In this document: positions 21,832-32,298 of the stretch, piece after piece
Layout of the letters: each line of letters starts with the position of its first letter
Position numbering within the stretch: position 1 is the stretch's first letter
DNA from: Diplonema papillatum
Taxonomy: Eukaryota > Euglenozoa > Diplonemea > Diplonemida > Diplonemidae
Direction: 5' to 3'
DNA length: 64,000 bases
Assembly: GCA_030068145.1 (NCBI GenBank)
Contig: JAPJBO010000080.1
Location: 310,001 to 374,000 of the forward strand
Notes under the pieces: model-generated
Seen by the model: only the letters and a program-made list of their open reading frames with translations
What the model was told of the DNA's origin: nothing
Databases searched by the model: none
Program-made: the position numbers and the translations under genes

Positions 21832-22020
21832 TTTTTAGGTTACTGCCGAGGCTCCTGCCGCCGACTCGTGATGATTGCCCATTGTTCGGAGCTTTGTCTG
21901 GCACGGGCAATTTGCCTCATGGTTTACATGTTGCTGGTCACAGCATCTTTCCGGGAGCAGCCGTTTTCTCAAGCAAGTTTTGGCAGCCGCTGCTTAACAA
22001 AATTTGACGTGGGCGGCTTT
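21832..22020. repeat. repeats R8 and R16 fragments
   Basis: 21835-21975 (GGCACGGGCAATTTGCCTCA, TTTACATGTTGCTGGTCA) matches 47085-47260 in reverse. 21975-22020 starts with GGCAGCCGCTGCTTAACA, a block also seen at about 34957, 41275 and 55510. From 22021 to 22470 nothing further is supported. Confidence 0.5.
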
Positions 22021-22479
22021 AGATCTACATCTGAATGACACCTCAACCACAATATGTTGTCGACAACAAACAAGTAAAAGAAATAAAACAAAACTACGCA
22101 TCTCTTTCACGATGCGCAGCGGGGTGTATCGTAAAAGCGCAGCCCATTTATTATAAGCTAGCAATTGCTAAGTAGAAGAGAGCCCGCGACGCGTCCAGAC
22201 GGTGCTCCCCCGCGAAACAGGCTCGCCCGCCAGCCAGATCGGCCCCGGTTGTGTCAACACCGACGCCGTCACCCTCGGTGACGGGATGTTCGTTGGGAGT
22301 TCGGAACACTCCACCACCACAGGGAAATCAAAAAATGCAAGGAAAGTTGAAGGATGGTTGGAAGATAAAACGGTTTGTTGAAAAGAAGAGCTTCAAACCG
22401 ACTGGACGCGGAGCTGGCGGTGTCTGCGGACGGGGCTCCGCCGCTTGACGTCCCTCTCGACCGCGCGGACGGGCGGCCC

Positions 22480-22612
22480 GCACCGCGCCTCCGACGGAGC
22501 GACCTACGCCCGCCTTAGAAGTACGTGGCTGTAGTGAGGCGACCGGAAACTCCTCGGAGAGATGGTCCCTGCATTCCGACTCGTCTCTCTCCCTCTCTCT
22601 CTCTCTTAATAT
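22480..22612. repeat. dispersed repeat R13 with TC tail, copy 2
   Basis: CGACCTACGCCCGCC, GGAGAGATGGTCCCTGCA and a CT-rich tail in the order seen at 12470-12595. Confidence 0.6.
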
Positions 22613-22770
22613 ATGCGTGTGTGTAGGTGCGCGACAGCCCGCATGTGTCCTCAGAGCCAAAAGGCTCGAGCCTTGTCGGCCTCTTTTAAAAGTCGCCATC
22701 CCCTGGGGGATCCACCTGCTTAGCAGAAATCTTCATAGTGTGGTCCTCATTTTCTTGCGGCCGTGCGCGC

Positions 22771-22957
22771 TTTTTTTTTTTTAGCTACATGCAATGTGTG
22801 AGAAAACTGAACCGCCCAAGTAGGACCTTCTGACCATGATCATTTGCCAAATTTGCCACCTGAAACCACGTCCAGGATTTGGGCTCAGGGTAGTGCGGTC
22901 AACGAAAAAACTCTAGTTTCCCTTTTCTACTTTCTCCTACTCTCGCGGTGTACGGTT
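22771..22957 (-). repeat. A-tailed repeat R1, copy 2
   Basis: T-run at 22771-22782 then AGCTACATGCAATGTGTGAG and CGTCCAGGATTTGGGCTCAG; very close to the copies at 1871 and 57567. Confidence 0.7.
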
Positions 22958-23003
22958 TTGAGCGGTAAACCGCCTGCACCCGCTGCACCTGCTGCTGCTG
23001 TGG

Positions 23004-23258
23004 GTGTACCTCTGTATAGAGAGCGGGGCGACGTGCGACGACCGCAGGGAGGAGGACGGAGAGCGCGCACTGAGACGAGCAGCAAAGCCGCCCGCGTCGC
23101 AGGTGGCACAGACCGAAGAAGCCCGTGAGGCATGGAGTGAAGACGAGGTGATGCAAGTCGAAGGGGAAGCGCGAAGCGACCAGCCCGGACGTACCAACAA
23201 GACGCAAGACCAGGCGACCAAGAGAAGGAGGGGGACGCGACCCAGAGACCCGGGCTAA
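23004..23258 (+). CDS. charged low-complexity ORF, doubtful
   Basis: A frame of 84 codons rich in Arg, Glu and Ala, ending RRRGTRPRDPG at 23258. Composition is coding-like for this GC-rich stretch but no domain is visible and no copy was found to test conservation. Probably chance. Confidence 0.15.
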   Translation: MYLCIESGATCDDRREEDGERALRRAAKPPASQVAQTEEAREAWSEDEVMQVEGEARSDQPGRTNKTQDQATKRRRGTRPRDPG

Positions 23259-23458
23259 GTAGCCATTGGCTTGTGGGGGTGATTTGGCCTTGTTTTCGCA
23301 TTCTGCAGCCATTATTTCAGCCTAAACGAGCGTCTGACCACTTTTCCCGCCGTCTTGGAGCATTATATGAGCACCTGAGTGGTAGGTTTCGAGTTTTGGA
23401 TTTCTGGTGACGCCCCGCTTGGGTTTTCTGATGTTTTCCTTAAGGAATTGCCTTGTGG

Positions 23459-23521
23459 GAACTAGTGTGATGGACCTTTCTTCGGAGGGGCTCACGCACT
23501 CAAAGATCGACTTATACGCAC
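23459..23521. repeat. 63-bp block duplicated at 48778-48840
   Basis: GGAACTAGTGTGATGGACCT through GATCGACTTATACGCA is identical at both sites. Here it borders the GC-rich hairpin block, there a MITE-bearing tandem duplication. Confidence 0.75.
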
Positions 23522-23735
23522 TGAGTGCGCGCTCAGCGCTGCGCGCGCGCAGAGCGCGCGCAGCGCTGAGCGCAGCGCGCCCGCGCGGCCGGGCGCTAGC
23601 GCTTGGCCCCGAGCGCGGAGCGCATCGCCCGGAGCGAGAGTGCGCGCCGTTTGGCTACACCGCCGTGCGCCAGCCGTGCGGCCGCGCGCACTTTTTCTGA
23701 ACGATCGGCGCGCACGCGTGCGCGCCCATCACTGC
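23522..23735. other. extreme GC/CpG block with perfect 20-bp hairpin
   Basis: About 200 bp made mainly of GCGC and CGCG. Arms 23529-23548 and 23554-23573 (GCGCTCAGCGCTGCGCGCGC and its exact complement) enclose a 5-nt loop. The edges are sharp on both sides. No coding or RNA gene is recognised. Confidence 0.8.
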
Positions 23736-23782
23736 ACTACAAGTTGTGAAAAGTTGTGTATTGATCTGAACTTCTGCGCAGC

Positions 23783-23830
23783 ATCGTGTGGTACTCATTT
23801 GCTTGCAAATGACCCCACTAACGCAACAAG
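23783..23830. repeat. palindromic motif P45, copy 3
   Basis: GCATCGTGTGGTACTCATTT, centre TTGC-TT-GCAA, then ATGACCCCACTAACGCAAC. The stem (23795-23812) has different bases from copies 1 and 2 but remains paired. 23831-24349 has no supported gene. Confidence 0.55.
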
Positions 23831-24349
23831 AAGCCGAAATTCTGCGATAGTTTCTGCTAGGAAATAGGTGGATCACCCCACATCCCCAAGATACCCGAGG
23901 CGCTGCGAAGCGCCGGGAGTGCGAAGTCTTTGCTGCCACCGGCCACAATGGTCCCAAGAGCGGCAGGTGTCGGTTTTGCGTATTGTAAAGTGGGCATTCA
24001 CAAACAGAGCTGCCGCCTCCTAAATAACACTCGGGGGGCGAGCCAGTCCACCTTGAAAGTGCATCGAATTGCCTCCTGCTGTGGCGATGATTCGAATGAG
24101 TGCATACGCCTGAAGCACGACACGGTAACGATAGAGTCCTGGTGCCAAATGCAGACCATCGCTACAGATATTCTGCATTCTAACCTCAACTGCTGCTGTG
24201 TATCGCTGTCTATCAGCAGTCTATCACAGGCCATCACAGGCTCGCACAGGCTATCAAGGCTATCACCGCATAACAAATCACGTACGAAGAGGTAGCCGCC
24301 ACGCCGGCGATGCAGAATCGTGCCACAGATTCTTTGCATTCTAATCCAA

Positions 24350-25985
24350 GATATGGTACGATGCCAAAAGGGGGGGGGGGGGGTTTGGGCGGAAAAATCC
24401 CCGCATAGTTCACCAGGGTCTGACGGGTACTGAGGCCCCATACTCTTCCTAAAACATGAATCTGCGTTCAAATACGCCCTCAGAAGCCTCCGGAGAGCCT
24501 TCTATGATGTCCCAAATGCGATTTTGTGGGTTTTTAGGGGGTCCCCCCGTCTGCTGGCCGTAAACCGCCATAGAAGACACATATACAACCTGAGGCTGGG
24601 TCGCTTCTCTGAGCAAGATCCCAGCCCAAACACACGTTTTCGGCGTTCTCTAGCACTCTCCAGGTGCATTCGACCCTCGGGCTTCGTGGTTTCTTTCACT
24701 CACAGGTGTTCCGGGACGTGCAAAGATAAGGAGAATGGCCCCCTGCATTGGGGACAGACCGAACTACGCCCTGCCTGTCTGTACAGGCTTTGGGGTCAAA
24801 TTGCACCGGCTTTGGCGCCATATGCACCGTTTCGGGCTTCGGTTGTGCTGCTTTGGGGTCCACTAAGAACTCTGGTCTGATTTGCGGGACGCTTTCCTCG
24901 GTTTTGGCGCCCACTTTCACTGTTCTAAGGCCTGTTCAGGCTTCTACCTGCATCATTTTATGCTATTCTGGTGATTCTGCAAGGCTTGGTGAACGAAGTA
25001 GGACAAGCGTTGTAAGCGAAGAGGTCACGTTAAGTAACAGCCGATCATCAGCCGTTCTCAATCGTCGTCGAAGCGGTTGACTACGACGCGTTCACTTCAT
25101 GATTTTGAAGCAGGCTTCACCGCTTTCAGGGCAGGCTTTCAGAGCTTTCCTGGCAATGTCTTCCCTTCTGGCATCTTTCTCACCCACGGCTGCAAAGTGC
25201 TTCTGCTGGATGACTTTGCACAGGCGGCACATGACCCGAGGGATGTGTGGCTCTGTGCAGTGAGCTTGGTCAGACAAACTGTGTGGCGCACACACCCGCC
25301 ATGGTCGGCAGTATCACCTGGGTCACAGTTTGAGTCCTGTTCCGAGACCCGTTCACGGTGAAGTGGCGTCTACTGGGTCGCTTCCTCTCCAGCTTCGGCG
25401 CAAAGTCTGCACCACTGGATGCACTTTGAACGGTGAAAGTGGGCGCCAAAACCGAGCAAAGCGTCCCGCAAATCAGACCAGAGTTCTTAGTGGATCCCAA
25501 AGCAGCACAAACGAGACCAAAACGGTGCATACGGCGCCAAGGCGGCGCAATTCGACCCCAAAGCCTGTATAGACAGGCAGGGCGTGGTACGGTGTGTAGG
25601 GTCCATTCGCCTTGTTTTTGCACACCCCGGAACACCTGCAAGCGAGATAATTTATGAAGTCCGAGGGTCGAATGCACCTGGAGAGTGATAGAGAACGCCG
25701 AAAACGTGTGTTTAGGCCGGGATTTTGCTCCGAGGAGCGACCCAGCCTCAGGTTGCATATGTGTCTTCTATGGCGGTTTACGGCCAGCAGACGGGGGGAC
25801 CCCCTAAAAACACATAAAATCGCATTTGGGACATCATAGAAGGCTCTCCGGAGGCTTCTAAGGGCGTATTTGAACGCAGAATCATGTTTTAGGAAGAGTA
25901 TGGGGCCTCAGTACCCGTCAGACCCTGGTGAACTATGCGGGGATTTTTCCGCCCAAACCCCCCCCCCCCCCTTTTGGCATCGACT
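24350..25985. mobile_element. 1.6-kb element with inverted arms of about 560 bp
   Basis: 24350-24925 and 25430-25985 are inverted copies at roughly 85-90% identity: each holds a long G (or C) run, GGCGGAAAAATCCCCGCATA, TCTGCTGGCCGTAAACCGCC and GACGCTTTCCTCGGTTTTGG (as read on the left arm). The outermost shared sequence is CGATGCCAAAAGG. The 500-bp centre carries a diverged R10 coding fragment on the minus strand. This fits a non-autonomous DNA transposon with very long terminal inverted repeats, or a fold-back element; no transposase or target duplication was found. Confidence 0.7.
25092..25380 (-). pseudogene. repeat-borne coding fragment R10, copy 3 (inside the inverted-arm element)
   Basis: The minus strand has MCRLCKVIQQKHFAAVGEKD then RREDIARKALKACPESGEAC and a stop at 25092. 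The shared CRLC block and flanking DNA link it to 3726-4020, but its continuation differs. Two further Cys residues after CRLC would suit a zinc-binding fold; that is inference. Confidence 0.4.
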
Positions 25986-26059
25986 CATATTATAGGCAAT
26001 CTCAGGCCATCACCGCCTATCAGCACACGGTGGAGTCCAGCCTCAGAAGCTGGAGTAAA

Positions 26060-28978
26060 AAAGCGGGTGTTGCATCCCGCTTTTTCGGGTGTGGATCTAC
26101 ACGCGTTTTGGTTGTAACACACCCGCTTTTTCGGGTGCGGATCTACACGCGTTTTGGTTGTTACACACCCGCTTTTTTGGGGTGTGGATCTACACGCGTT
26201 TTGGTCGTAACACACCCGCTTTTTCGGGTGCGGATCTACACGCGTTTTGGTTGTAACACACCCGCTTTTTCGGGTGCGGATCTACACGCGTTTTGGTTGT
26301 ACGCTTTTTTGGGGTGTGGATCTACACGCGTTTTGGTTGTAACACACCCGCTTTTTTGGGGTGTGGATCTACACGCGTTTTGGTTGTAACACACCCGCTT
26401 TTTTGGGGTGTGGATCTACACGCGTTTTGGTTGTACCACACCCGCTTTTTCGGGTGCGGATCTACACGCGCCTTGGTTGTAACACACCCGCTTTTTTGGG
26501 CTGTGGATCTACACGCATTTTGGTTGTAACACACCCGCTTTTTTGGGGGGTGTGGATCTACACGCGTTTTGGTCGTAACACACCCGCTTTTTCGGGTGCG
26601 GATCTACACGCGTTTTGGTTGTACGCTTTTTTGGGGTGTGGATCTACACGCGTTTTGGTTGTAACACACCCGCTTTTTTGGGGTGTGGATCTACACGCGT
26701 TTTGGTTGTACCACACCCGCTTTTTCGGGTGCGGATCTACACGCGCCTTGGTTGTAACACACCCGCTTTTTTGGGCTGTGGATCTACACGCATTTTGGTT
26801 GTAACACACCCGCTTTTTTGGGGGGTGTGGATCTACACGCGTTTTGGTCGTAACACACCCGCTTTTTCGGGTGCGGATCTACACGCGTTTTGGTTGTACG
26901 CTTTTTTGGGGTGTGGATCTACACGCGTTTTGGTTGTAACACACCCGCTTTTTTGGGGTGTGGATCTACACGCGTTTTGGTTGTAACACACCCGCTTTTT
27001 TGGGGTGTGGATCTACACGCGTTTTGGTTGTACCACACCCGCTTTTTCGGGTGCGGATCTACACGCGTTTTGGTTGTACGCTTTTTTGGGGTGTGGATCT
27101 ACACGCGTTTTGGTTGTAACACACCCGCTTTTTTGGGGTGTGGATCTACACGCGTTTTGGTTGTACCACACCCGCTTTTTCGGGTGCGGATCTACACGCG
27201 CCTTGGTTGTAACACACCCGCTTTTTTGGGCTGTGGATCTACACGCATTTTGGTTGTAACACACCCGCTTTTTTGGGGGGTGTGGATCTACACGCGTTTT
27301 GGTTGTACGCTTTTTTGGGGTGTGGATCTACACGCGTTTTGGTTGTAGCACACCCGCTTTTTTGGGGTGTGGATCTACACGCATTTTGGTTGTAACACAC
27401 CCGCTTTTTTGGGGTGTGGATCTACACGCATTTTGGTTGTACCACACCCGCTTTTTCGGGTGCGGATCTACACGCGTTTTGGTTGTAACACACCCGCTTT
27501 TTTGGGGTGTGGATCTACACGCGTTTTGGTTGTACCACACCCGCTTTTTCGGGTGCGGATCTACACGCGCCTTGGTTGTAACACACCCGCTTTTTTGGGC
27601 TGTGGATCTACACGCATTTTGGTTGTAACACACCCGCTTTTTTGGGGGGTGTGGATCTACACGCGTTTTGGTTGTACGCTTTTTTGGGGTGTGGATCTAC
27701 ACGCGTTTTGGTTGTAGCACACCCGCTTTTTTGGGGTGTGGATCTACACGCATTTTGGTTGTAACACACCCGCTTTTTTGGGGTGTGGATCTACACGCAT
27801 TTTGGTTGTACCACACCCGCTTTTTCGGGTGCGGATCTACACGCGTTTTGGTTGTAACACACCCGCTTTTTTGGGGTGTGGATCTACACGCGTTTTGGTT
27901 GTACCACACCCGCTTTTTCGGGTGCGGATCTACACGCGCTTTGGTTGTAACACACCCGCTTTTTTGGGGGGTGTGGATCTACACGCGTTTTGGTTGTACG
28001 CTTTTTTGGGGTGTGGATCTACACGCGTTTTGGTTGTAACACACCCGCTTTTTCGGGGTGTGGATCTACACGCATTTTGGTTGTACCACACCCGCTTTTT
28101 CGGGTGCGGATCTACACGCGTTTTGGTTGTATCGCACCCGCTTTTTTGGGGTGTGGATCTACACGCGTTTTGGTTGTACGCTTTTTTGGGGTGTGGATCT
28201 ACACGCGTTTTGGTTGTAGCACACCCGCTTTTTTGGGGTGTGGATCTACACGCATTTTGGTTGTAACACACCCGCTTTTTTGGGGTGTGGATCTACACGC
28301 ATTTTGGTTGTAACACACCCGCTTTTTCGGGTGCGGATCTACACGCGTTTTGGTTGTAACACACCCGCTTTTTTGGGGTGTGGATCTACACGCGTTTTGG
28401 TTGTACCACACCCGCTTTTTCGGGTGCGGATCTACACGCGCTTTGGTTGTAACACACCCGCTTTTTTGGGGGGTGTGGATCTACACGCGTTTTGGTTGTA
28501 CGCTTTTTTGGGGTGTGGATCTACACGCGTTTTGGTTGTAACACACCCGCTTTTTCGGGGTGTGGATCTACACGCATTTTGGTTGTACCACACCCGCTTT
28601 TTCGGGTGCGGATCTACACGCGTTTTGGTTGTATCGCACCCGCTTTTTTGGGGTGTGGATCTACACGCGTTTTGGTTGTACGCTTTTTTGGGGTGTGGAT
28701 CTACACGCGTTTTGGTTGTAGCACACCCGCTTTTTTGGGGTGTGGATCTACACGCATTTTGGTTGTAACACACCCGCTTTTTCGGGTGCGGATCTACACG
28801 CGTTTTGGTTGTAACACACCCGCTTTTTTGGGGTGTGGATCTACACGCATTTTGGTTGTAACACACCCGCTTTTTCGGGTGCGGATCTACACGCGTTTTG
28901 GTTGTAACACACCCGCTTTTTTGGGGTGTGGATCTACACGCATTTTGGTTGTAGCACACCCGCTTTTCGGGTGTGACT
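26060..28978. repeat. 46/47-bp minisatellite, about 63 units
   Basis: Units read ACACACCCGCTTTTT, then CGGGTGCGG or TGGGGTGTGG, then ATCTACACGCGTTTTGGTTG. The CGGGT form pairs with ACCCG across a T-loop, the other form weakly. A shorter 40-bp unit lacking ACACACC recurs at intervals (for example 26300, 26622, 26898), giving local higher-order blocks. Long frames on both strands are repeat artefacts. Confidence 0.95.
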
Positions 28979-29946
28979 CGGACACACCCCGCTCGCACTC
29001 CAGCATCTGAGGCTGGACCTCACCGTGCAGTCTATGTCAGCAGGCGGTGGACCGGCTCACTCGTGGGTGGAGGAGTGGGGGCAGTTGGACGAGTGCCCGC
29101 CCTTTCCCTTCTGTCCTCTTTTCGGTCCTAGCCTTCGGAGTGTTTCCGCTTCTGTTGCACTTTCAGCCCTTTGCCGTTTTCGAGAGAACTGATGGTCCGC
29201 AGGATGAACAGAGTCCACGGAGCAGCCAAAGTAGTCACGGAATTCTGCTTACTGGCCTGCCTGCGCCCTGTGTTCGCTGACGTAAAGTCTGCGGGATACT
29301 TCTTGGTGCAATGACTGCAAGAAAGAACGAAGAGAAATCAAACCATCCAGGGTAAACCTGTCACTTACATTGCGCAGGGTGAAGATGAAAACCCGTCCAG
29401 GCGACTTACGGAAATAAGCTTGTCTGGACAAGGTCACAGGGGGAAGGGAGGGTGCCCGTCCAACGACACCCCCCCCCCAACCACCTGGTTCTTGGGTGGC
29501 TTGACGACGCAGCAGTATTCCCGCAGTGAGACTGTAATCTTGACGGAATGACACCACCAGGCGTGGGGTAAGCGGTTTAATTTGACTCAACACGGGGGAA
29601 TTTTACTAGGTCAGGATGATCGTAAGGATTGAGAGCTCTTTTCTCGATGAATCGAGTGGTGGTGCATGGCCGCTCCTGGTTGGTGGAGTGTTTTGTCAGG
29701 TTGATTCCGTTAACGAACGAGGTCTCGGCCCTTATATACGTAGTCAGTCCGAGGGGTCTCGTTCGGACCGTTCCTTTACTCGTCGGTATGGCAAAATCGA
29801 TAGGAAGGGAGGATTTTGCCTCCGTTGCTTACAAGTAACCGAGCACGACCCACCGTCTTTTTTTCGTCAACGCGGAAAAAAAGACCAATCCGAACACCTC
29901 TTTTTAAAAGACAATTTGGGGCTTCCCTAGGCATAGTGGTCGTATA
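28979..29946. other. no gene recognised
   Basis: No repeat shared with the rest of the window and no conserved frame. A 104-codon frame at 29616-29930 has no recognisable features. Confidence 0.4.
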
Positions 29947-30130
29947 GGCTAGGTGCGCCCACTGCGGAACAGCGATCAAAGCTGGGCCACTGGTCGTTAG
30001 CATTGCATTTGTTGCAAGAATTGACGCAGGATTTCAATGCACCCACCTGCGGAACAACGGTCATAAAGCTGGCTCACCTGTCGTGGAAGGAGAGTGCTTG
30101 CAGGAATTGACACAGGATTTCAATGCTGCG
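29947..30130. repeat. about 90-bp direct duplication
   Basis: CCCACTGCGGAACAGCG...GCAGGATTTCAATGC (in part) occurs twice in tandem, at about 29948-30037 and 30040-30126, with scattered differences. Confidence 0.6.
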
Positions 30131-30234
30131 GACCCGCGCTGATGCTGGAATGCCGCTGGATCGACTGCCTGGCGGGCATCGTAGCGTGCCAACACTAGCT
30201 ACCCAGCGGAAAGGCAGGCCACTTATGAACAAGC

Positions 30235-30415
30235 GCCTCCCCGGTAAGCCCACCGCACAGTCCTGAGGGAAGAGCACAAGGAAAGGTGGGCAGTGCACAG
30301 TGACGACGACGGGCATTCGAGCGTGCACACGTGTGGCTGATCGGCAACGAAGGGTCGGGGCGGATGGCGGCGCGGGAGTGCTGCTGCAGAAGAGGAGCGA
30401 GCACACTGGGAGTTC
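30235..30415 (+). pseudogene. Nudix gene fragment, copy A
   Basis: CCTGAGGGAAGAGCACAAGG and GTGTGGCTGATCGGCAACG match the 5' half of the Nudix gene at 32395-32545. It breaks off before the Nudix box and is interrupted, so it is not functional. Confidence 0.7.
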
Positions 30416-30451
30416 GGGGCAGGCCGTGACTTTTTCGACCCCCCTTTTTTT

Positions 30452-30722
30452 TACATAAGCGCCAGCTTGAAAGGAAATGCTTGACGATGCCCGACAAAGA
30501 ACAGAAGGGATCCAAAGTGCTGTAACTACCGAACCACGTGTTGAACGGACGTGAGGTCATGCGGGTCTACCCCTACACGACAAATCACACAAACACAACA
30601 GGTCAAAAGTCCTGAGTGAGAAAACAACACACGGTGGTGTAAGCGAAGAACAAAACAGATTGTGTTTGTATCGTATTTGCCCCTTACCTCTATATTTCCC
30701 CCCTTCCATTCGGAGTCGAAGC
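30452..30722 (+). mobile_element. MITE R3 copy
   Basis: ACATAAGCGCCAGCTTG to the CCATTCGGAGTCGAAGCA end, where a 20-bp satellite takes over instead of the usual CACGTCGAGTATTT terminus. Confidence 0.7.
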
Positions 30723-30872
30723 AAGTTTAGTGATGCAGAGTCGAATTTAGTGATGCAGAGTCGAATGTGGTGATGAAAGGTGTCGAATTTGGTGACGCAG
30801 CGTCGAATTTGGTGACGCAAAATCGAATTTGGTGACGGAGGGTGTCGAATTTGGTGACACAGGGCCGGATTT
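30723..30872. repeat. about 20-bp satellite (TCGAATTTGGTGACGCAG), forward arm
   Basis: Seven or eight diverged units. The complement of the same satellite fills 31262-31530, so the two arrays face each other across an inverted R3 fragment and an R2 copy. Confidence 0.75.
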
Positions 30873-30875
30873 ACA

Positions 30876-31240
30876 GATCGTGGGTGTGATTTGTCGTGTA
30901 GGGGTGGACCCGCATGACCTCACGTCCGTTCAACACGTGGTTCGGTAGTTACAGCACTTGGGATCCCATAGGTTCGTTGGCAGCATCGTCGAGCATTTCC
31001 GTCCCAGCTGGCGCTTATGTTAAAATACTCGAGGGGCTGCCTTGTGCTTACTTCGAAGGAGGCTAGAGGGGGAGAAACCATACAACTACAAAATGGGTCT
31101 TTTTTGTTGAACGCTTACGCCCGCCACTAAACCCAGATTCACCTGTGTTTCGTGTGGGCTGAAGCACATTTACCTCCTTTGATCTTTTGCAGCTGGCAGC
31201 CTCCTTAAGTATTTCCTACAAAGCAGGTGCTTATACAAAA
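30876..31240 (-). mobile_element. MITE R3 fragment joined to MITE R2
   Basis: 30876-31022 is the left 150 bp of R3 in reverse, ending AGCTGGCGCTTATGT. It runs straight into a reversed R2 copy (TAAAATACTCGAGG at 31022 to GCAGGTGCTTATACA at about 31236). With the forward R3 at 30452 this makes a large inverted pair. Confidence 0.7.
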
Positions 31241-31261
31241 ATACTCGACGTAGCTGAAATT

Positions 31262-31530
31262 CGACCCGAAATCAGGTCCTGAAATCACCAAATTCGGTGC
31301 TGCGTCACTAAATTCGATGACATACCCAAAATCGACGTCACCAAATTCGACTCGCCATCACTAAATTCGGCTCTGCATCACCAAATTCGGCGTTTTATCA
31401 CTATATTCGGCGTTTCATCACTACATTCGGCCCTCCGTCACTAAATTTGGCCATGCGTCACCAAATTCGGCGTTGCGTCACTAAATTCGGCGTTGCATCA
31501 CTAAATTCGGCGTCACCAAATTCGACCCGA
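31262..31530. repeat. about 20-bp satellite, reverse arm
   Basis: CATCACTAAATTCGGCGTT-type units, twelve or more, inverted with respect to 30723-30872. Confidence 0.75.
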
Positions 31531-31544
31531 ATCTCTAAATGAGA

Positions 31545-31615
31545 CTGACCCGGGGGGGCGGCGGCGCGGAAGTGCTGCAGAAGAGGAGCGAGCACACTGG
31601 GAGTTCGGGATAGCT
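31545..31615 (+). pseudogene. Nudix gene fragment, copy B
   Basis: GGCGGCGCGGAAGTGCTGCA and AGAAGAGGAGCGAGCA match 32510-32550 of the Nudix gene; the same GGGAGTTCGGG junction follows copies A and B, so one derives from the other. A T-run and GC-balanced filler follow to 31723. Confidence 0.65.
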
Positions 31616-31723
31616 GAGCGGTTTTCAAGACCGTGGCTTTTTCGACCCCCCCTTTTTTTTTTTTTCGCGCCAGCCTAGGGGCAGCAGTCAGTTGAGAGAC
31701 TGGCAGGTGAGCAGCGTCACCTC

Positions 31724-32115
31724 CCCGAGCGAGCTCTCGGATCAAGCTGCGTCTGATGCAGCTGTTGTATGGATCGCCTACATACTCTCAGCCGCGCGTG
31801 CCTTCATTGCGAAGGTTGCTGCTTCGGCCTTCTGGGTGGCAGCTGTGTCAGGTCAAGTAGCGAGATCTGGGGCCCTGTGATGGCTGAGTGCACACCTAAG
31901 CAGGACTGCATCCTCGTGTTGTAGCCGTGTTGTGTATAAGGCTTCGTGGGGGCCTGGTCAACCACCTCATCACTATAGGGCACAAACCTTCTCGACAGTG
32001 ATTGGACAGTCTGGATTGCCGGGGGCGGGTCTCCATGAAGAAGAGACTTGTAAAGCAAGACCTGCCCCCTGCGCCTGCTGTCTCCGGCTGCTTCGGCAGA
32101 CGACACATACTACTG
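31724..32115 (+). repeat. dispersed repeat R4, copy 2
   Basis: Near-identical to 2699-3090 with the tail reduced to CACATACTACT. It lies 180 bp upstream of the Nudix start codon. Confidence 0.6.
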
Positions 32116-32298
32116 CGCGCCAGCCGCAATATTGCACACCCTTACTTTTCGGGGCATTTGTTAAGGAGCTACTGGGACCCGTAAAAAGCCCTGAATGAAC
32201 CTCACAAACAAGAAAAACAAAGGTCGAAAACACCAGTCTGCACGCCCATACACGGGATCGTCAGAAACACAGAACAGCCACCCCATCAATTCAACCGG

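Noticed and set aside
26060-28978. Possible CRISPR array (regular short repeats)
   Set aside because: There are no unique spacers; it is a plain tandem minisatellite in a eukaryotic context.
25928-29010. Many 100-190 codon frames on both strands with repeated FGCGSTR or NQNACRSTPQK motifs
   Set aside because: They are readings of the 46/47-bp minisatellite; unit length varies and both strands are open, so no selection for coding is shown.
29616-29930. 104-codon frame
   Set aside because: No domain, no similar copy in the window and no promoter module nearby; length is not remarkable.
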